NCBI RefSeq assembly: GCF_024494725.1
Contig: NZ_JANHDK010000006.1
Span: 58,875-122,874, forward strand
Source of the DNA: Haloplanus ruber
GTDB lineage: Archaea > Halobacteriota > Halobacteria > Halobacteriales > Haloferacaceae
DNA: 64,000 nt
Direction: 5' to 3'
Of the stretch, positions 1 to 8,005 are shown piece after piece. A program made the translations under genes and the position numbers. The notes under the pieces were generated by a model that searched no databases, had not been told where the DNA came from, and saw only the letters and a program-made list of their open reading frames with translations. The first letter of the stretch is position 1. Each line of letters begins with the position of its first letter.

Positions 1-210
1 GTTCTCCAACCGTACCGTCAGCGTCGTCGTCTCGCCCGGAGCGACGACGTTCGACCCCTGTACCGTCGGCACCAGCTCCGGTTTCCCGTATTCGTCGTAC
101 GACGCCGCAACCGCCGGCGTTCCCGTCGCCGCGAGGACGAGGACGGCGACGCCAACCGACAGGAGGGCTCGACCGACTCTGGCCGTTCGATGATTCATGC
201 TTGTGGACAT
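1..210 (-). CDS. Secreted protein with COG1361/NEW3-like repeat, N-terminal part only
   Basis: The gene runs off the left edge; only about 70 N-terminal residues are visible. They begin with a short basic segment, then a hydrophobic stretch (LLSVGVAVLVLAA) followed by small residues, typical of a Sec signal peptide. The mature part reads KPELVPTVQG and then APGETTTLTVRLEN, the opening strand pattern of the COG1361/NEW3 immunoglobulin-like domains that haloarchaea place on the cell surface. Two in-frame ATGs exist, at 210 and 198; a TATA-like run (minus GTTTATCC) near 229-236 fits either. Surface role is inferred from the signal peptide and domain resemblance. Confidence 0.55.
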   Translation of the reverse strand, partial: MSTSMNHRTARVGRALLSVGVAVLVLAATGTPAVAASYDEYGKPELVPTVQGSNVVAPGETTTLTVRLEN

Positions 211-348
211 ATTATACAATACTATCGGATAAACTCACGGATTCAACGCTCCCCGACCCTCTCACGGTGAAGGGGTCGGCGGTGAGGTCGTTCGTCGCGC
301 GTCGGACGCGTAACAAACGCTAAGTGGGCGTGGTGCCTGGCCTCGACT

Positions 349-660
349 ATGTGGCGTTCGGGAGCGGACGGTGGCGGCGACGGAAAGACGGTCGTCTGCA
401 TCGCGTGTGGCACCTCGCTGCGCCGGGCCGACGCTCGCGAGTACGACAAGGAAGGGGATCGCTGGAATCGACGAGGGAAAGACTTCGAACACCTCTGTAA
501 GGAGTGTTACCGGAACCTCTGTCACCAGCCGCGAGACGAACTCGAAGCGTTGCTCGTCGACATCGCGGACGACGAGGCACTCTCGCGGAGCGACTTTCTG
601 GAGCGGTACTACGGCGCCGTCGAGGAGCGGTACGACTCGGCCGAGGAACCCGAGTCCTGA
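349..660 (+). CDS. Small zinc-ribbon protein, conserved haloarchaeal hypothetical
   Basis: A 103-residue acidic protein. After a glycine-rich start it has VCIACGTSLRR (first CxxC, about residues 17-20) and later HLCKECYRNLC (second CxxC about residues 49-52), a treble-clef or zinc-ribbon arrangement. The C-terminal half is predicted helical and acidic. A TATA-like sequence (CGCTAAG) lies about 27 bp before the ATG, so the transcript is probably leaderless. I do not know a function; it resembles haloarchaea-specific small zinc proteins of the DUF7562 type, from memory. It precedes the RNase R-like gene by 57 bp and may be co-transcribed with it. Confidence 0.75.
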   Translation: MWRSGADGGGDGKTVVCIACGTSLRRADAREYDKEGDRWNRRGKDFEHLCKECYRNLCHQPRDELEALLVDIADDEALSRSDFLERYYGAVEERYDSAEEPES

Positions 661-717
661 CCCCGCGCCGAAGCCTCGCCCGACACGTCTAACTACCCGT
701 CACGTCTACCTCGGGGT

Positions 718-2040
718 ATGACGAACGACGCACAAGCCGAGGCCGGGACGGCCGAAGGGCAGGGCCCCGTCGAGATCAGTCCGGTCGAGGCCAGGCAGTT
801 ACAGGAGAAACGCGAGGATCTATTCGAGGAGTTCGAGATCAGAGACGAGTTCCCACCCGAGGTGCTCCGCGAGGCGCGCGAGCGGACCGAAGGCGTCCAA
901 CAGGAGATCGAGGCGGAACTCGACGAGCGCCGCGACCTCCGGGATCTGACCGCGTGGACGACCGACCCCATCGACGCCCAGGACTTCGACGACGCCATCA
1001 GCGTCCGGGAGGAGGAAGACGCCTACCGCCTGTGGGTCCACATCGCCGACGTCACCCACTACGTCCACCCCGACTCGGCGATGTGGGAGGAGGCGGTCCA
1101 GCGGGGCAACACCGTCTATCTCCCCGCCTACACCATCCACATGCTCCCGCCGACGCTCGCGGAGACGGTCTGTTCGCTCGTCCCCGACGAGGACCGCCTC
1201 GCTCACACCGTCGAGATGGAACTCGACCCCGAGACGCTCTCCTTCGAGGAGATAGACATCTACAAGTCCGTCATTCGGAGCGACGAGCGACTCACCTACG
1301 GCGAGTGTGAAACTCGACTAGAGGACCCCGACGCGCCGCTCCACGAGGAGAACGTCCTCGCGTTCGAACTCGCCGACCAGATGCACGAACAGCGCAAGGA
1401 GGACGGCTCGCTCGTCCTCAACCCTCGGCGTGACCGCGCTCACACCATCATCGAGGAGTGTATGCTGAAAGCGAACAAGGCCGTCACCCACGAACTGATG
1501 TGGAACCGCGGCGTCGAGGCGATGTATCGCGTCCACCCTCAGCCCACGCCCGACCAGTGGAACGACGCGCTCCGCGAGATTCAGGAACTCGACAGCGTCT
1601 CCATTCCCACCGACAAGTGGGACGACCCGCGCAAGGCCGTCAACGGCGCCCTAGAGACCGCACCGGATCGGATGCTCTCGAAGATTCAGCGTGCCGTGTT
1701 GAAGGTGATGCCCCGCGCGAAGTATATGAACGACCCCTTCGGCGGTCACCACGCGCTCAACTTCGACATCTACGGCCACTTCACCTCTCCCATCCGACGA
1801 CTCTCCGATCTCATCAACCACTGGATCGTCCACGAGAACGACGTCCCCGAGGATCTGATCGCCCTCTGTGACCGCGCCTCCGACCGACAAAAGGACGGCG
1901 AGACGGTCGAGCGACTCTACAAGGGATTCATGGAGGAGATTGGCCTCGACCCCTACGCGGTCAACAACCGCGGCGTCGTCACCGTCGACGACGACGGCAC
2001 CCAGGTCAACGAAGAAGGACTACCGCCCGCGGACGGCTGA
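718..2040 (+). CDS. rnr: RNase R / RNase II family 3'-5' exoribonuclease
   Basis: The 440-residue protein carries the RNB catalytic signature TTDPIDAQDFDDAIS at about residues 81-95, whose aspartates bind the catalytic magnesium ions. Further family blocks follow: LWVHIADVTHYV, CSLVPDEDRLA and, near residue 355, HFTSPIRRLSDLINHW. At 440 residues it is much shorter than bacterial RNase R (about 800) because the cold-shock and S1 RNA-binding domains are absent; that compact form is usual in haloarchaea, where it acts as the main exoribonuclease in place of an exosome. The start is an ATG about 28 bp after a TATA-like TAACTA. No odd features beyond the missing RNA-binding domains. Confidence 0.93.
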   Translation: MTNDAQAEAGTAEGQGPVEISPVEARQLQEKREDLFEEFEIRDEFPPEVLREARERTEGVQQEIEAELDERRDLRDLTAWTTDPIDAQDFDDAISVREEEDAYRLWVHIADVTHYVHPDSAMWEEAVQRGNTVYLPAYTIHMLPPTLAETVCSLVPDEDRLAHTVEMELDPETLSFEEIDIYKSVIRSDERLTYGECETRLEDPDAPLHEENVLAFELADQMHEQRKEDGSLVLNPRRDRAHTIIEECMLKANKAVTHELMWNRGVEAMYRVHPQPTPDQWNDALREIQELDSVSIPTDKWDDPRKAVNGALETAPDRMLSKIQRAVLKVMPRAKYMNDPFGGHHALNFDIYGHFTSPIRRLSDLINHWIVHENDVPEDLIALCDRASDRQKDGETVERLYKGFMEEIGLDPYAVNNRGVVTVDDDGTQVNEEGLPPADG

Positions 2041-2460
2041 TTCGTCGCCTCTCACCCGCCGCGCACTACCACCCCGGGATTCTCGGCAGCGAAAATCAGG
2101 GCGGTACTTTTGTATATCGACCCGCCGTGACTCCGACTGGCCCGTCGGCCCACGACCGACCGGCCAGCCGTCGAGTCGGATCGACCATGCATCGACCCCG
2201 TCCCGACGGCTCCTTTCGTACCATGGGGGGTGGTTCACTCCCACCCCAAATACCGCACAACGTCGCTACTCGGCGGTATCGGCGACGGCGTGAGGGGGAG
2301 ACTGGGGGGGATACCCCCGAGACTCACGCCGTAATCGCCGCGTGTGGGACACGGGGCGGGCCCCAGCCCCTCGATGGGCGCCGGGCGCCATCGGCGTATG
2401 GTTCTTCCTGATAATAAATGTATAATTCGCTGTCCTCCTCCCGACGGTCACACACCGCGA
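2041..2460. other. 420-bp convergent intergenic region, hairpin-dense, possible structured RNA
   Basis: The region lies between the stop codons of two convergent genes, so no gene promoter is required here. It holds at least four strong inverted repeats in a row: 2227-2233 with 2241-2247; 2250-2256 with 2273-2279; a long one 2281-2294 with 2323-2339 (9 bp plus 5 bp around a 3-base bulge, with an inner G5/C5 stem); and 2353-2357 with 2366-2370, followed by 2372-2377 with 2388-2393. TATA-like sequences flank the block at 2112-2117 (plus) and 2412-2426 (reads as TATA on either strand). No plausible protein is encoded. See findings. Confidence 0.45.
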
Positions 2461-3252
2461 TCAGCCCGTCCGGGCCCACGCCGGCGTCTCGACGGTCGTC
2501 TCCCCGAGGCGTGTGTGAACGTACCGGTATCTGAGGGTTCCGCCCGTGTAGGTCACCTCCGTCTCGAGTTCGAGGATCCGGCCGTCCGTCGCGACGACGA
2601 CGGTTCCGGACGCGTCCGTCCCGGCGCCGTACGTGTTCGAGACGGTGTTGTCGTGGACGCCCGTGACGTTGTAGACGTGCGCGACAGTACCGTTTCGCTC
2701 GACGGTTCGCTCGTGTTCGAGGGTATAGAGGAGCAGTTGAGAGAGCAACACCCGGCGATCGATCGACTGGACGACCCGCTGGAACCGTGCGTTCGACTGT
2801 CCCACGAGGCTCTCGTTTCGGACGTCCCACTGCGAGAGCGTGCCGTCCCGCAGGTACACCTCCCGGTGACCGTCCGTCCCCGCTATCGACGCGTACAGCC
2901 GTCCCGTCCCCGTCTCGTAGGCCATGCCCAGCGTGGTCTCGTTTGCCGACTCGCCCTCGGTGTCGACCTCCCGGGATCGGTATTTGACTGTCGCTGAGGG
3001 ACCGGTGAGGACGGCCCGGTAGTGCGCGTCGACGGCGACCGTTCCGTTCTCGACGCCCGCCGCGGACCACCCGGCGGGGTAGGACGGGTTGGGGGTCGCC
3101 GTGTCGGTGGGCGTCGCCGGAACGGGTGTGTCGGTGGCCGTCGGCGTCCCAGTCGGCGTCGCCGACGGCGTCTCACTCGGCCCGAAGCCAGCACACCCCG
3201 CAACGAGGAGCATCGCCACGGCTGCGAGCGTTCGCAGTGACCTCTGATCCAT
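2461..3252 (-). CDS. Haloarchaeal lipoprotein (DUF7537-like)
   Basis: 263 residues beginning with a signal peptide ending in the lipobox LLVAGC, so the cysteine at about residue 20 should be lipid-modified and the protein anchored on the outer face of the membrane. A Thr/Pro-rich linker (residues about 25-55, made of ATPTGTPTATDTP-like repeats) follows, a common site of glycosylation in haloarchaea. The remainder is beta-rich, with repeated short strands (GTVAVDAHYRAVL, ATVKYRSREV, GTVVVATDGRILELE), reminiscent of the LolA-like fold proposed for this family. Function unknown. It is monocistronic and convergent with the RNase R-like gene. Confidence 0.75.
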   Translation of the reverse strand: MDQRSLRTLAAVAMLLVAGCAGFGPSETPSATPTGTPTATDTPVPATPTDTATPNPSYPAGWSAAGVENGTVAVDAHYRAVLTGPSATVKYRSREVDTEGESANETTLGMAYETGTGRLYASIAGTDGHREVYLRDGTLSQWDVRNESLVGQSNARFQRVVQSIDRRVLLSQLLLYTLEHERTVERNGTVAHVYNVTGVHDNTVSNTYGAGTDASGTVVVATDGRILELETEVTYTGGTLRYRYVHTRLGETTVETPAWARTG

Positions 3253-3490
3253 ACGTCACACCGCGTACGAGTCGCTAATCATCCCTGTGGTTCGCCGTGC
3301 AGTGTCGGTCCACCGTCCGAGCCACTCCCCGATCCAGCGGTCGGAGGTGTCGGGCCACCGCCGACTCAGTCGCTATCGCGGCCGCCAGCGTGCGATTCCC
3401 GGCCTCGAATGCGCGGTCCTCTCATCACGCTCGGCGGCGACGCCCTCGCCGTGGGACAGACACTTGTCCCGCTGTCCCCTACGGCAGGCG

Positions 3491-4330
3491 ATGACCGACC
3501 AGTTGGTGACGGCCGGGATCGACTGCTGTCGACGGGCCGGCCTGTCCGTCACCCGCCCAGCGGACGGTGGACAGCCCCCTGCGGTCGCGCAGCCACGCTC
3601 CGACGGAACCCGAGATGCCACCGGCCCGTTCCCCTCCCTCGTGGCCGACGGGCGACCGGTGGCCGTCGAACCGATTCGCGACCCCTCTCCGACGCTCGTC
3701 CTGTCCCGCCTCTGGAACGACCACCGCAACGGGCGGGCGGCGCTGTTCGTCGTCCCCGACCGCGAGCGGGCCGCACGCATCGAGACGCTTCTCGCCGACC
3801 CCGTCGGCGTCCGGGCCGCCGACGACCGCGGCCGAACGTTCTACTCCGGGCCGGATCGGGTGCCTCTCGCCGAAGGCGGCTACGCCGCCGTGCCCGCGGG
3901 GACCGATCTCCGGTGGCGCGAGTCGACCACCGTCCGGGCGATTAGCGGGATTCGAGCCGACGCGACCGACCAGACCGACGCTGACCCCTCCGCGCTTCCC
4001 GACGACTCGACGCCCGACGCCGACGGTCCGTGGCTTGAACTGCTCGCCGACGACGAGGTACTGGTTCGTCTCGCCGGTGTCGACGCCCTCGACTGCCCCG
4101 CCCGCGAGCGCTTCCCCTACGCCTACGCACGCGACCGAGACAAACAGATCCGCGTCGTCGACTTCGCCGGGCGTCCGGTCCAGCGGTATCCCGGCATCGG
4201 GGCGATGCGCGACGACGGCTTCCGTCCCGTTCCGGCCCCCCTCGTCCCCGAGCACATGTTCGACGCCCCCGTCGACGGCTGGTGGGCCGTCGTCGTCGCC
4301 GACGAGGACACTGACGGCGACCCGCCCTAA
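3491..4330 (+). CDS. Conserved haloarchaeal hypothetical protein
   Basis: 279 residues from the ATG at 3491; the reading frame is open further upstream (to 3287), but that extension is arginine-rich and lacks haloarchaeal acidic composition, so I rejected it. The protein is soluble and acidic with no signal peptide or membrane segment. Recognisable stretches are AALFVVPDRERAARIE, resembling a strand-loop-helix of a nucleotide-binding fold, and a conserved-looking C-terminal part ending in PLVPEHMFDA. I do not recognise the family. It is convergent with the small rubredoxin-like gene 5 bp downstream. Confidence 0.65.
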   Translation: MTDQLVTAGIDCCRRAGLSVTRPADGGQPPAVAQPRSDGTRDATGPFPSLVADGRPVAVEPIRDPSPTLVLSRLWNDHRNGRAALFVVPDRERAARIETLLADPVGVRAADDRGRTFYSGPDRVPLAEGGYAAVPAGTDLRWRESTTVRAISGIRADATDQTDADPSALPDDSTPDADGPWLELLADDEVLVRLAGVDALDCPARERFPYAYARDRDKQIRVVDFAGRPVQRYPGIGAMRDDGFRPVPAPLVPEHMFDAPVDGWWAVVVADEDTDGDPP

Positions 4331-4335
4331 CTCCC

Positions 4336-4485
4336 TCAGTCCTCGGCGAAGTACGCGGGCCGCCCCAGCCGATCCGTGATGTCCGTGGGTTCTGCCGTCC
4401 CGCACCGCGGACAGGCGTCCGGCACCGTCGGCGTCGCACTGACGGTCCCGCACGCGTCACAGGCGACGTACTGGAGGCCGAGCAT
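4336..4485 (-). CDS. Rubredoxin-like zinc-ribbon microprotein (DUF7130-like)
   Basis: 49 residues, MLGLQYVACDACGTV to the end, with two CxxC knuckles (CDACG and CPRCG) separated by about 14 residues, the spacing of a zinc ribbon or rubredoxin-like metal site. It closes with a short acidic tail. Starting at the ATG at 4485 gives a compact domain; a longer in-frame version (from 4641) would add a non-acidic leader over the divergent gene's coding region and is unlikely. Such very small zinc proteins are widespread in haloarchaea and several affect growth or biofilm phenotypes, but no specific role can be given here. Confidence 0.7.
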   Translation of the reverse strand: MLGLQYVACDACGTVSATPTVPDACPRCGTAEPTDITDRLGRPAYFAED

Positions 4486-4575
4486 ATCCCCGCTCGGGCC
4501 GCGCCGCGCAAAAGCGTGTCCACCGTGGGGTCGCCACCCCGAACCGTGATACGTGTCCCGACCCAGGTACGGCCG

Positions 4576-4815
4576 ATGGTTTCGCTCCGCACTCGCCTCC
4601 GGTTGCTCTCGATTCTCGGACTGCTCGGCGGCATCGCCCACCTACTCCTGGCCGACCGACTCCTAGCGGCCGCTCAATGGGGGTACGCCCGCGTCCTCGC
4701 CGTCGACTTCGAACCCCGCCCGAACGCGACACGGCGCGTGCGACTCGTCGGCGTGCTATTTCTGGGCGGCTCGGCGCTCGTTCAGTATCTGGCGCGTCGT
4801 ATGGGTGAAACGTAG
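4576..4815 (+). CDS. Small two-helix membrane protein
   Basis: 79 residues from the ATG at 4576. Two hydrophobic segments are clear: LLSILGLLGGIAHLLLA (about residues 10-26) and VRLVGVLFLGGSALVQYLA (about residues 53-71), joined by a polar loop with an Arg/Asn-rich stretch. Basic residues at the N-terminus suggest the N-terminus stays inside. No motif indicates a function. It is divergent from the rubredoxin-like gene 90 bp away. Confidence 0.6.
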   Translation: MVSLRTRLRLLSILGLLGGIAHLLLADRLLAAAQWGYARVLAVDFEPRPNATRRVRLVGVLFLGGSALVQYLARRMGET

Positions 4816-5167
4816 ATATCTGGTCGCCGCTCGCGCCTCAGCAGGGGTGGCTCGGAGTCTTCCCTTCGATGGCCGGGCACCAATACGGGAACTGTGTCGC
4901 GGTCTATCTCACCCTCGCCTCAGGGCTTCCAGATCCTCACACCGCTACGGTGTGAGTGAGGGCGTCGGCCTGGCTCCCTGCCCGGACCATCGCAGAGCAC
5001 GCCTGTGGCCTTCCCGCCCGTCTACATCCGGCCGCCTCGGTGACGCACGCCCGTCACCACGGGATTCGAATCCTCGGACGACACCGGCGGCTCTATCCGT
5101 GGGAAGACTCGGTGTCCGTCACTCCCGACAACCATAGACCGATACGGTACAAACTCTACCTCGACCG
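4816..5167. other. 350-bp intergenic region with several hairpins, no gene seen
   Basis: No acidic reading frame of haloarchaeal type is present. The region contains a perfect 9-bp hairpin with a 3-base loop (CTCACACCG / CGGTGTGAG, 4936-4944 with 4948-4956), a second 6-bp one (GGTGAC / GTCACC, 5039-5044 with 5053-5058) and a near-palindrome GATTCGAATC at about 5073. Hairpins with tiny loops are the recognition structures of IS200/IS605-family ends, so a decayed element is one reading; a non-coding RNA is another. I see no transposase remnant to decide. Confidence 0.3.
4936..4956. repeat. Perfect inverted repeat, 9-bp stem with CTA loop
   Basis: Arms 4936-4944 and 4948-4956 are exact reverse complements. 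The tiny loop and perfect stem resemble the subterminal hairpins of IS200/IS605 elements or a REP-like palindrome. No adjacent tnpA or tnpB remains. Confidence 0.6.
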
Positions 5168-5548
5168 ATGACACTGGAACGTTCCCACGTCCTTATCGCG
5201 GAAGATAGCGAATTCATGGCACAGCGCGTGCTCGAGGCGCTTCAATCGCCCACGTACGACATCACTCACGTCCGCTCCGCAGAGGAGGCCCTCGAGATGC
5301 TCGAAACCGAAGCGGTCGATTGTGCGCTCGTCAACTACGAACTCTCCGATCAGACGGGGATCGAACTCATCGAGTCGGCCCCGTCCGATATTCCTATTAT
5401 CCTACTCACCTCCGCGGAGATCGACACCATCGCGGCCGAAGCCCTCGACGCAGGCGTGACCGAGTTCGTACGGAAGGATAACCTCGCCGCCGGGTCGATG
5501 CCGGTTCTTGCCAATCGCGTCGACGTTGTGATCAGGGCTGCTCGGTGA
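5168..5548 (+). CDS. Stand-alone receiver-like protein lacking the phospho-acceptor aspartate
   Basis: 126 residues with a single CheY/REC fold: VLIAEDSEFMAQRVLEAL supplies the acidic pair (E12, D13), then CALVNYELSDQTGIELI, then IPIILLTSA with the conserved Thr at about 81, and VRKDN with the conserved Lys at about 103. The position that is aspartate in phosphorylated receivers is asparagine here (N56, in LVNYELSD). So the domain keeps most of the active-site frame but cannot form the usual aspartyl phosphate; it probably works as a phosphorylation-independent adaptor. No kinase is adjacent. The ATG at 5168 follows a TACAAACTC run that is only a weak TATA box. Confidence 0.85.
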   Translation: MTLERSHVLIAEDSEFMAQRVLEALQSPTYDITHVRSAEEALEMLETEAVDCALVNYELSDQTGIELIESAPSDIPIILLTSAEIDTIAAEALDAGVTEFVRKDNLAAGSMPVLANRVDVVIRAAR

Positions 5549-5765
5549 CCACGTTACAGCGTCTCTCCCCGGACAACGTTCCGTCGTCGGCCGACACCCT
5601 TCGGCCACCGTGACACGAATTGGAGCCGTCGAACCCGCTTGTGACGCCGTTCGAGACGTTCCCCCCGTCGCTTCAGCAGGCAACGGCCTCGGCCGAAGCG
5701 ACGACGCGATGCCGGTGTGTGAGACAGATCCCCGAATACAAGTTTACTGCGCCCGAACGGAACGT

Positions 5766-6089
5766 GTGAGTAACGTCTCGGAATATCGATGCATCGGCTG
5801 CATGGAGTCGACAGTGACGCGCGAGTTCGACGTGTCGCATCTGTCCCGAACCTGCCCCGTCTGCGACGAGTTCGGTCGGTTCGTCAACACTGTGGTTGTC
5901 GAGCGATTCGATGCGCTGGCCGCGGACCCGCCGGCACACCTCCACTGGGAACAACTCGACCGCCTGCAGAAGTGGTTGATCGCTGAACGACTCAGCCGCA
6001 AAGACCACTCGCTCGACGACATCGAGGTAACGGTTGGCGACGACGAGACGCCCGAGGACGGCGGCGCCGACGTCGGCGCCCAAGCGTGA
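5766..6089 (+). CDS. Zinc-binding haloarchaeal protein, function unknown
   Basis: 107 residues from a GTG at 5766 (MSNVSEYRCIGCMES). I chose this start because a TATA-like TTTACTG lies about 22-25 bp before it, fitting leaderless transcription; an in-frame ATG at 5709 would add 19 residues. Two CxxC pairs (CIGC and CPVC) sit about 24 residues apart in the N-terminal third and should bind zinc. The rest is helical, with HLHWEQLDRLQKWLIAERL, then an acidic tail. The layout resembles putative zinc-binding haloarchaeal proteins such as DUF7837, from memory only. Confidence 0.65.
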   Translation: MSNVSEYRCIGCMESTVTREFDVSHLSRTCPVCDEFGRFVNTVVVERFDALAADPPAHLHWEQLDRLQKWLIAERLSRKDHSLDDIEVTVGDDETPEDGGADVGAQA

Positions 6090-6348
6090 CGTCCGAACCC
6101 CACACCGGCCGGTAAGCGGATCGGACGCCCGAGACGAGGTGGTTACTCGGCCGGCTTCCGCGCGTAGCGTGGTCACACACCCGAATCGCCCTCCGTGGTG
6201 TCTTCCCAATAGTGCCATCGAGACGCCATCCGGTGGGACCGCTCGGACCGACGACCGGGGGATCACGTCGCCTACATCGAGACTATCGAAGTAGTTTGAC
6301 GAGCGAAGCGCTGAGCTACCGTCTGTGTCGACCCACGAAAATGCGGAA

Positions 6349-6419
6349 TGGGACCGCCGTGATTCGAACACGGGTCCAACGCACCCCATGCGCAGAGGAT
6401 ACCACTACCCCACGGTCCC
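6349..6419 (-). tRNA. tRNA-Pro (anticodon GGG)
   Basis: A 71-nt cloverleaf on the minus strand: acceptor GGGACCG pairs with CGGTCCC, D arm GGGT/ATCC with AGTGG in the loop, anticodon loop ATGGGGT giving anticodon GGG, and T arm CGTG-TTCGAAT-CACGG. Discriminator A is present and CCA is not encoded, as is normal in archaea. The outermost anticodon-stem pair (positions 27-43) is T-T, an imperfection I report in findings. A minus-strand TATA box (CGCTTAACC, 6445-6453) lies about 28 bp upstream. Confidence 0.93.
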
Positions 6420-6444
6420 GCGTTTTCAGGCACGACCGTGTCCG

Positions 6445-6453
6445 GGTTAAGCG
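6445..6453 (-). promoter_or_regulatory. TATA box for tRNA-Pro
   Basis: Minus-strand CGCTTAACC centred about 30 bp upstream of the tRNA 5' end, the standard archaeal TATA spacing. Confidence 0.6.
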
Positions 6454-6466
6454 TGTCGTTTCCGCT

Positions 6467-7336
6467 TTACACCAACACTCGTTCGAGGTCGACGACGATG
6501 CCCGATTCGGCCCCGGGGTCGCCGACGAGTCGGCCGAGACAGACCGCCGACCCGTCGGGGGTGAAACAGGCGACGAGCGCGTCTTTCGGCGCGTCGTCGG
6601 CGTCGAGCACACCGGGGGCGTAGACCGGCGCACCGGTCGCCACCTGCTCGGCGGCGCTGGGGGCGACGGTCACGGCGGGTAGCCCCGTGAGGATGCGTTC
6701 CGCGGGGGCGACCACCTCGCGGAGCGGTTCCTCGTCGCCGTCCTCCGCGAAGGCGAGCGCATCAGCGAGATCCTGGAGCGTCGTTAGGTCGCAGTCGTCG
6801 AAGGGGTCGGTGGCCGACCGCCGGAGGTCTCCCATGTGCGCCCCGGTGCCGAGCGCGAGGCCGAGGTCGTGACAGAGCTTGCGGACGTAGGTCCCGCTTG
6901 CACACTCGATCCGGAGGAGGACCTGCCGATCCCGCGTTTCGAGGTGGTCGAGGGTGTGAACCCGGCGGGTGCGGAGCCGTCGGGAGACGGCGCTCTTGCG
7001 GGGCGGTTTCTGGTAGATCTCTCCTTCGAACGTCGCGAGGACATCTGGGAGGTCGGCCGGCGGAGCGCCGTGGAGTTCGAGGACGGCGATATACTCCTTG
7101 CGGCCTTCGAGAAAGACGGGGGCGAGACGGGTGGCGTCGCCGAGCATCGTCGGCAGGCAGCCGGTCACCTTCGGGTCGAGCGTGCCCGCGTGGGCGGCCC
7201 GGTCGACGCCGGCCATATCGCGCACCCACCCGGCCACCTGGTGTGCGGAGGGGCCGGGCGGCTTGTCGAGGTTGACGACGCCGAACGCGAGGCGGTCGTC
7301 GAGCGACCGGTCGCCGGGCGGATCGCGCAGGCTCAC
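6467..7336 (-). CDS. truB: tRNA/rRNA pseudouridine synthase, TruB/Cbf5 family
   Basis: 289 residues. Archaeal Cbf5 makes pseudouridine in rRNA as the catalytic core of H/ACA RNPs and can also make tRNA pseudouridine-55. The catalytic aspartate is D54 in [11 protein letters not shown]. Other family blocks are [32 protein letters not shown] and [14 protein letters not shown]. The C-terminal portion (about 210-289) matches a PUA RNA-binding domain, with [10 protein letters not shown]. The start is a GTG at 7336 that overlaps the TGA of cmk (GTGA), so the two are translationally coupled; a longer frame upstream is only the shadow of cmk. Confidence 0.94.
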   Translation of the reverse strand: MSLRDPPGDRSLDDRLAFGVVNLDKPPGPSAHQVAGWVRDMAGVDRAAHAGTLDPKVTGCLPTMLGDATRLAPVFLEGRKEYIAVLELHGAPPADLPDVLATFEGEIYQKPPRKSAVSRRLRTRRVHTLDHLETRDRQVLLRIECASGTYVRKLCHDLGLALGTGAHMGDLRRSATDPFDDCDLTTLQDLADALAFAEDGDEEPLREVVAPAERILTGLPAVTVAPSAAEQVATGAPVYAPGVLDADDAPKDALVACFTPDGSAVCLGRLVGDPGAESGIVVDLERVLV

Positions 7337-7926
7337 GGCTGGAAGTCGTCGACGACCGCGACGGGGTAGCGACCCTCGTCGGTTGCGGGGTCGTAGCGTT
7401 CGACCGCGGTCGTGAGAATCGCCCGTACGTCGTCGGCGGTCCACCGCGCGGTGTTCACGACGAGATCGTAAATCGAGAGGTCGTCGATGTCGATCCCGTA
7501 GTAGTCGGCGTAGCGCTTGTGCTCACTGCGCTCGCGGCGTTCGGTCTCCTCGCGTGCGCGCTCGACGGACTTTTCCTCGCGCTCGGCGATGCGGGCGGCT
7601 CGGACGCCGATTGGCGCGTCGAGCCAGAGGCGGAAGTCGGCGTGATCGCCGGCGATCCACCCCGACAGCCGGGATTCGAGGACGAGGCTGTCCCGATCCC
7701 GGGCAATCTCGTACAGCCGACGGTCGAGGTCGTGATCGATCTGTTCGTCCTCCTCGGCGAGTTCGTTGAACTCGACCGGAGAGTACCCCCGCTCGGCCGC
7801 GAGGTCACGGAAAATGTCGCCGCCGCTGACGTGCTCCAGATCGAGCGCCTCCGCAAGCCCGGCGGCGGTGGTGCTCTTCCCACTGCCCGCCGGCCCGGAC
7901 ACGGTGAGTAACATATCGCCACTCAT
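7333..7926 (-). CDS. cmk: (d)CMP kinase, archaeal type
   Basis: 197 residues; phosphorylates CMP and dCMP to the diphosphates using ATP. The P-loop GPAGSGKST is at about residues 11-19, followed by the NMP-binding region [14 protein letters not shown] and the lid-like segment [17 protein letters not shown]. Two ATGs 12 bp apart (7926 and 7914) are possible; the second, giving MLLTVSGP, matches how the family usually begins. It lies in the conserved run adk - membrane protein - insertase - cmk - truB and overlaps truB by four bases. Confidence 0.95.
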   Translation of the reverse strand: MSGDMLLTVSGPAGSGKSTTAAGLAEALDLEHVSGGDIFRDLAAERGYSPVEFNELAEEDEQIDHDLDRRLYEIARDRDSLVLESRLSGWIAGDHADFRLWLDAPIGVRAARIAEREEKSVERAREETERRERSEHKRYADYYGIDIDDLSIYDLVVNTARWTADDVRAILTTAVERYDPATDEGRYPVAVVDDFQP

Positions 7927-8005
7927 GGTGGCCGTCTAAAAGAGTATGTTCACTTCGCCGCGCGAGCGTGCTCCGTTGCCCGCCTTGGAACCGGGGTCCG
8001 CGGGA

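Noticed and set aside
2324..3070. Long minus-strand open frame over the lipoprotein gene
   Set aside because: Very arginine-rich, a typical shadow frame in high-GC DNA; the lipoprotein in another frame has signal peptide and acidic composition.
3287..3490. Upstream in-frame extension of the hypothetical protein at 3491-4330
   Set aside because: Residues are arginine/serine-rich without acidic bias, and the ATG at 3491 gives the first haloarchaeal-like sequence.
5065..5090. tRNA-like T-arm (GGGATTCGAATCC) in the 4.8-5.2 kb intergenic region
   Set aside because: No acceptor, D or anticodon arms can be folded around it; the pairing of the stem is imperfect.
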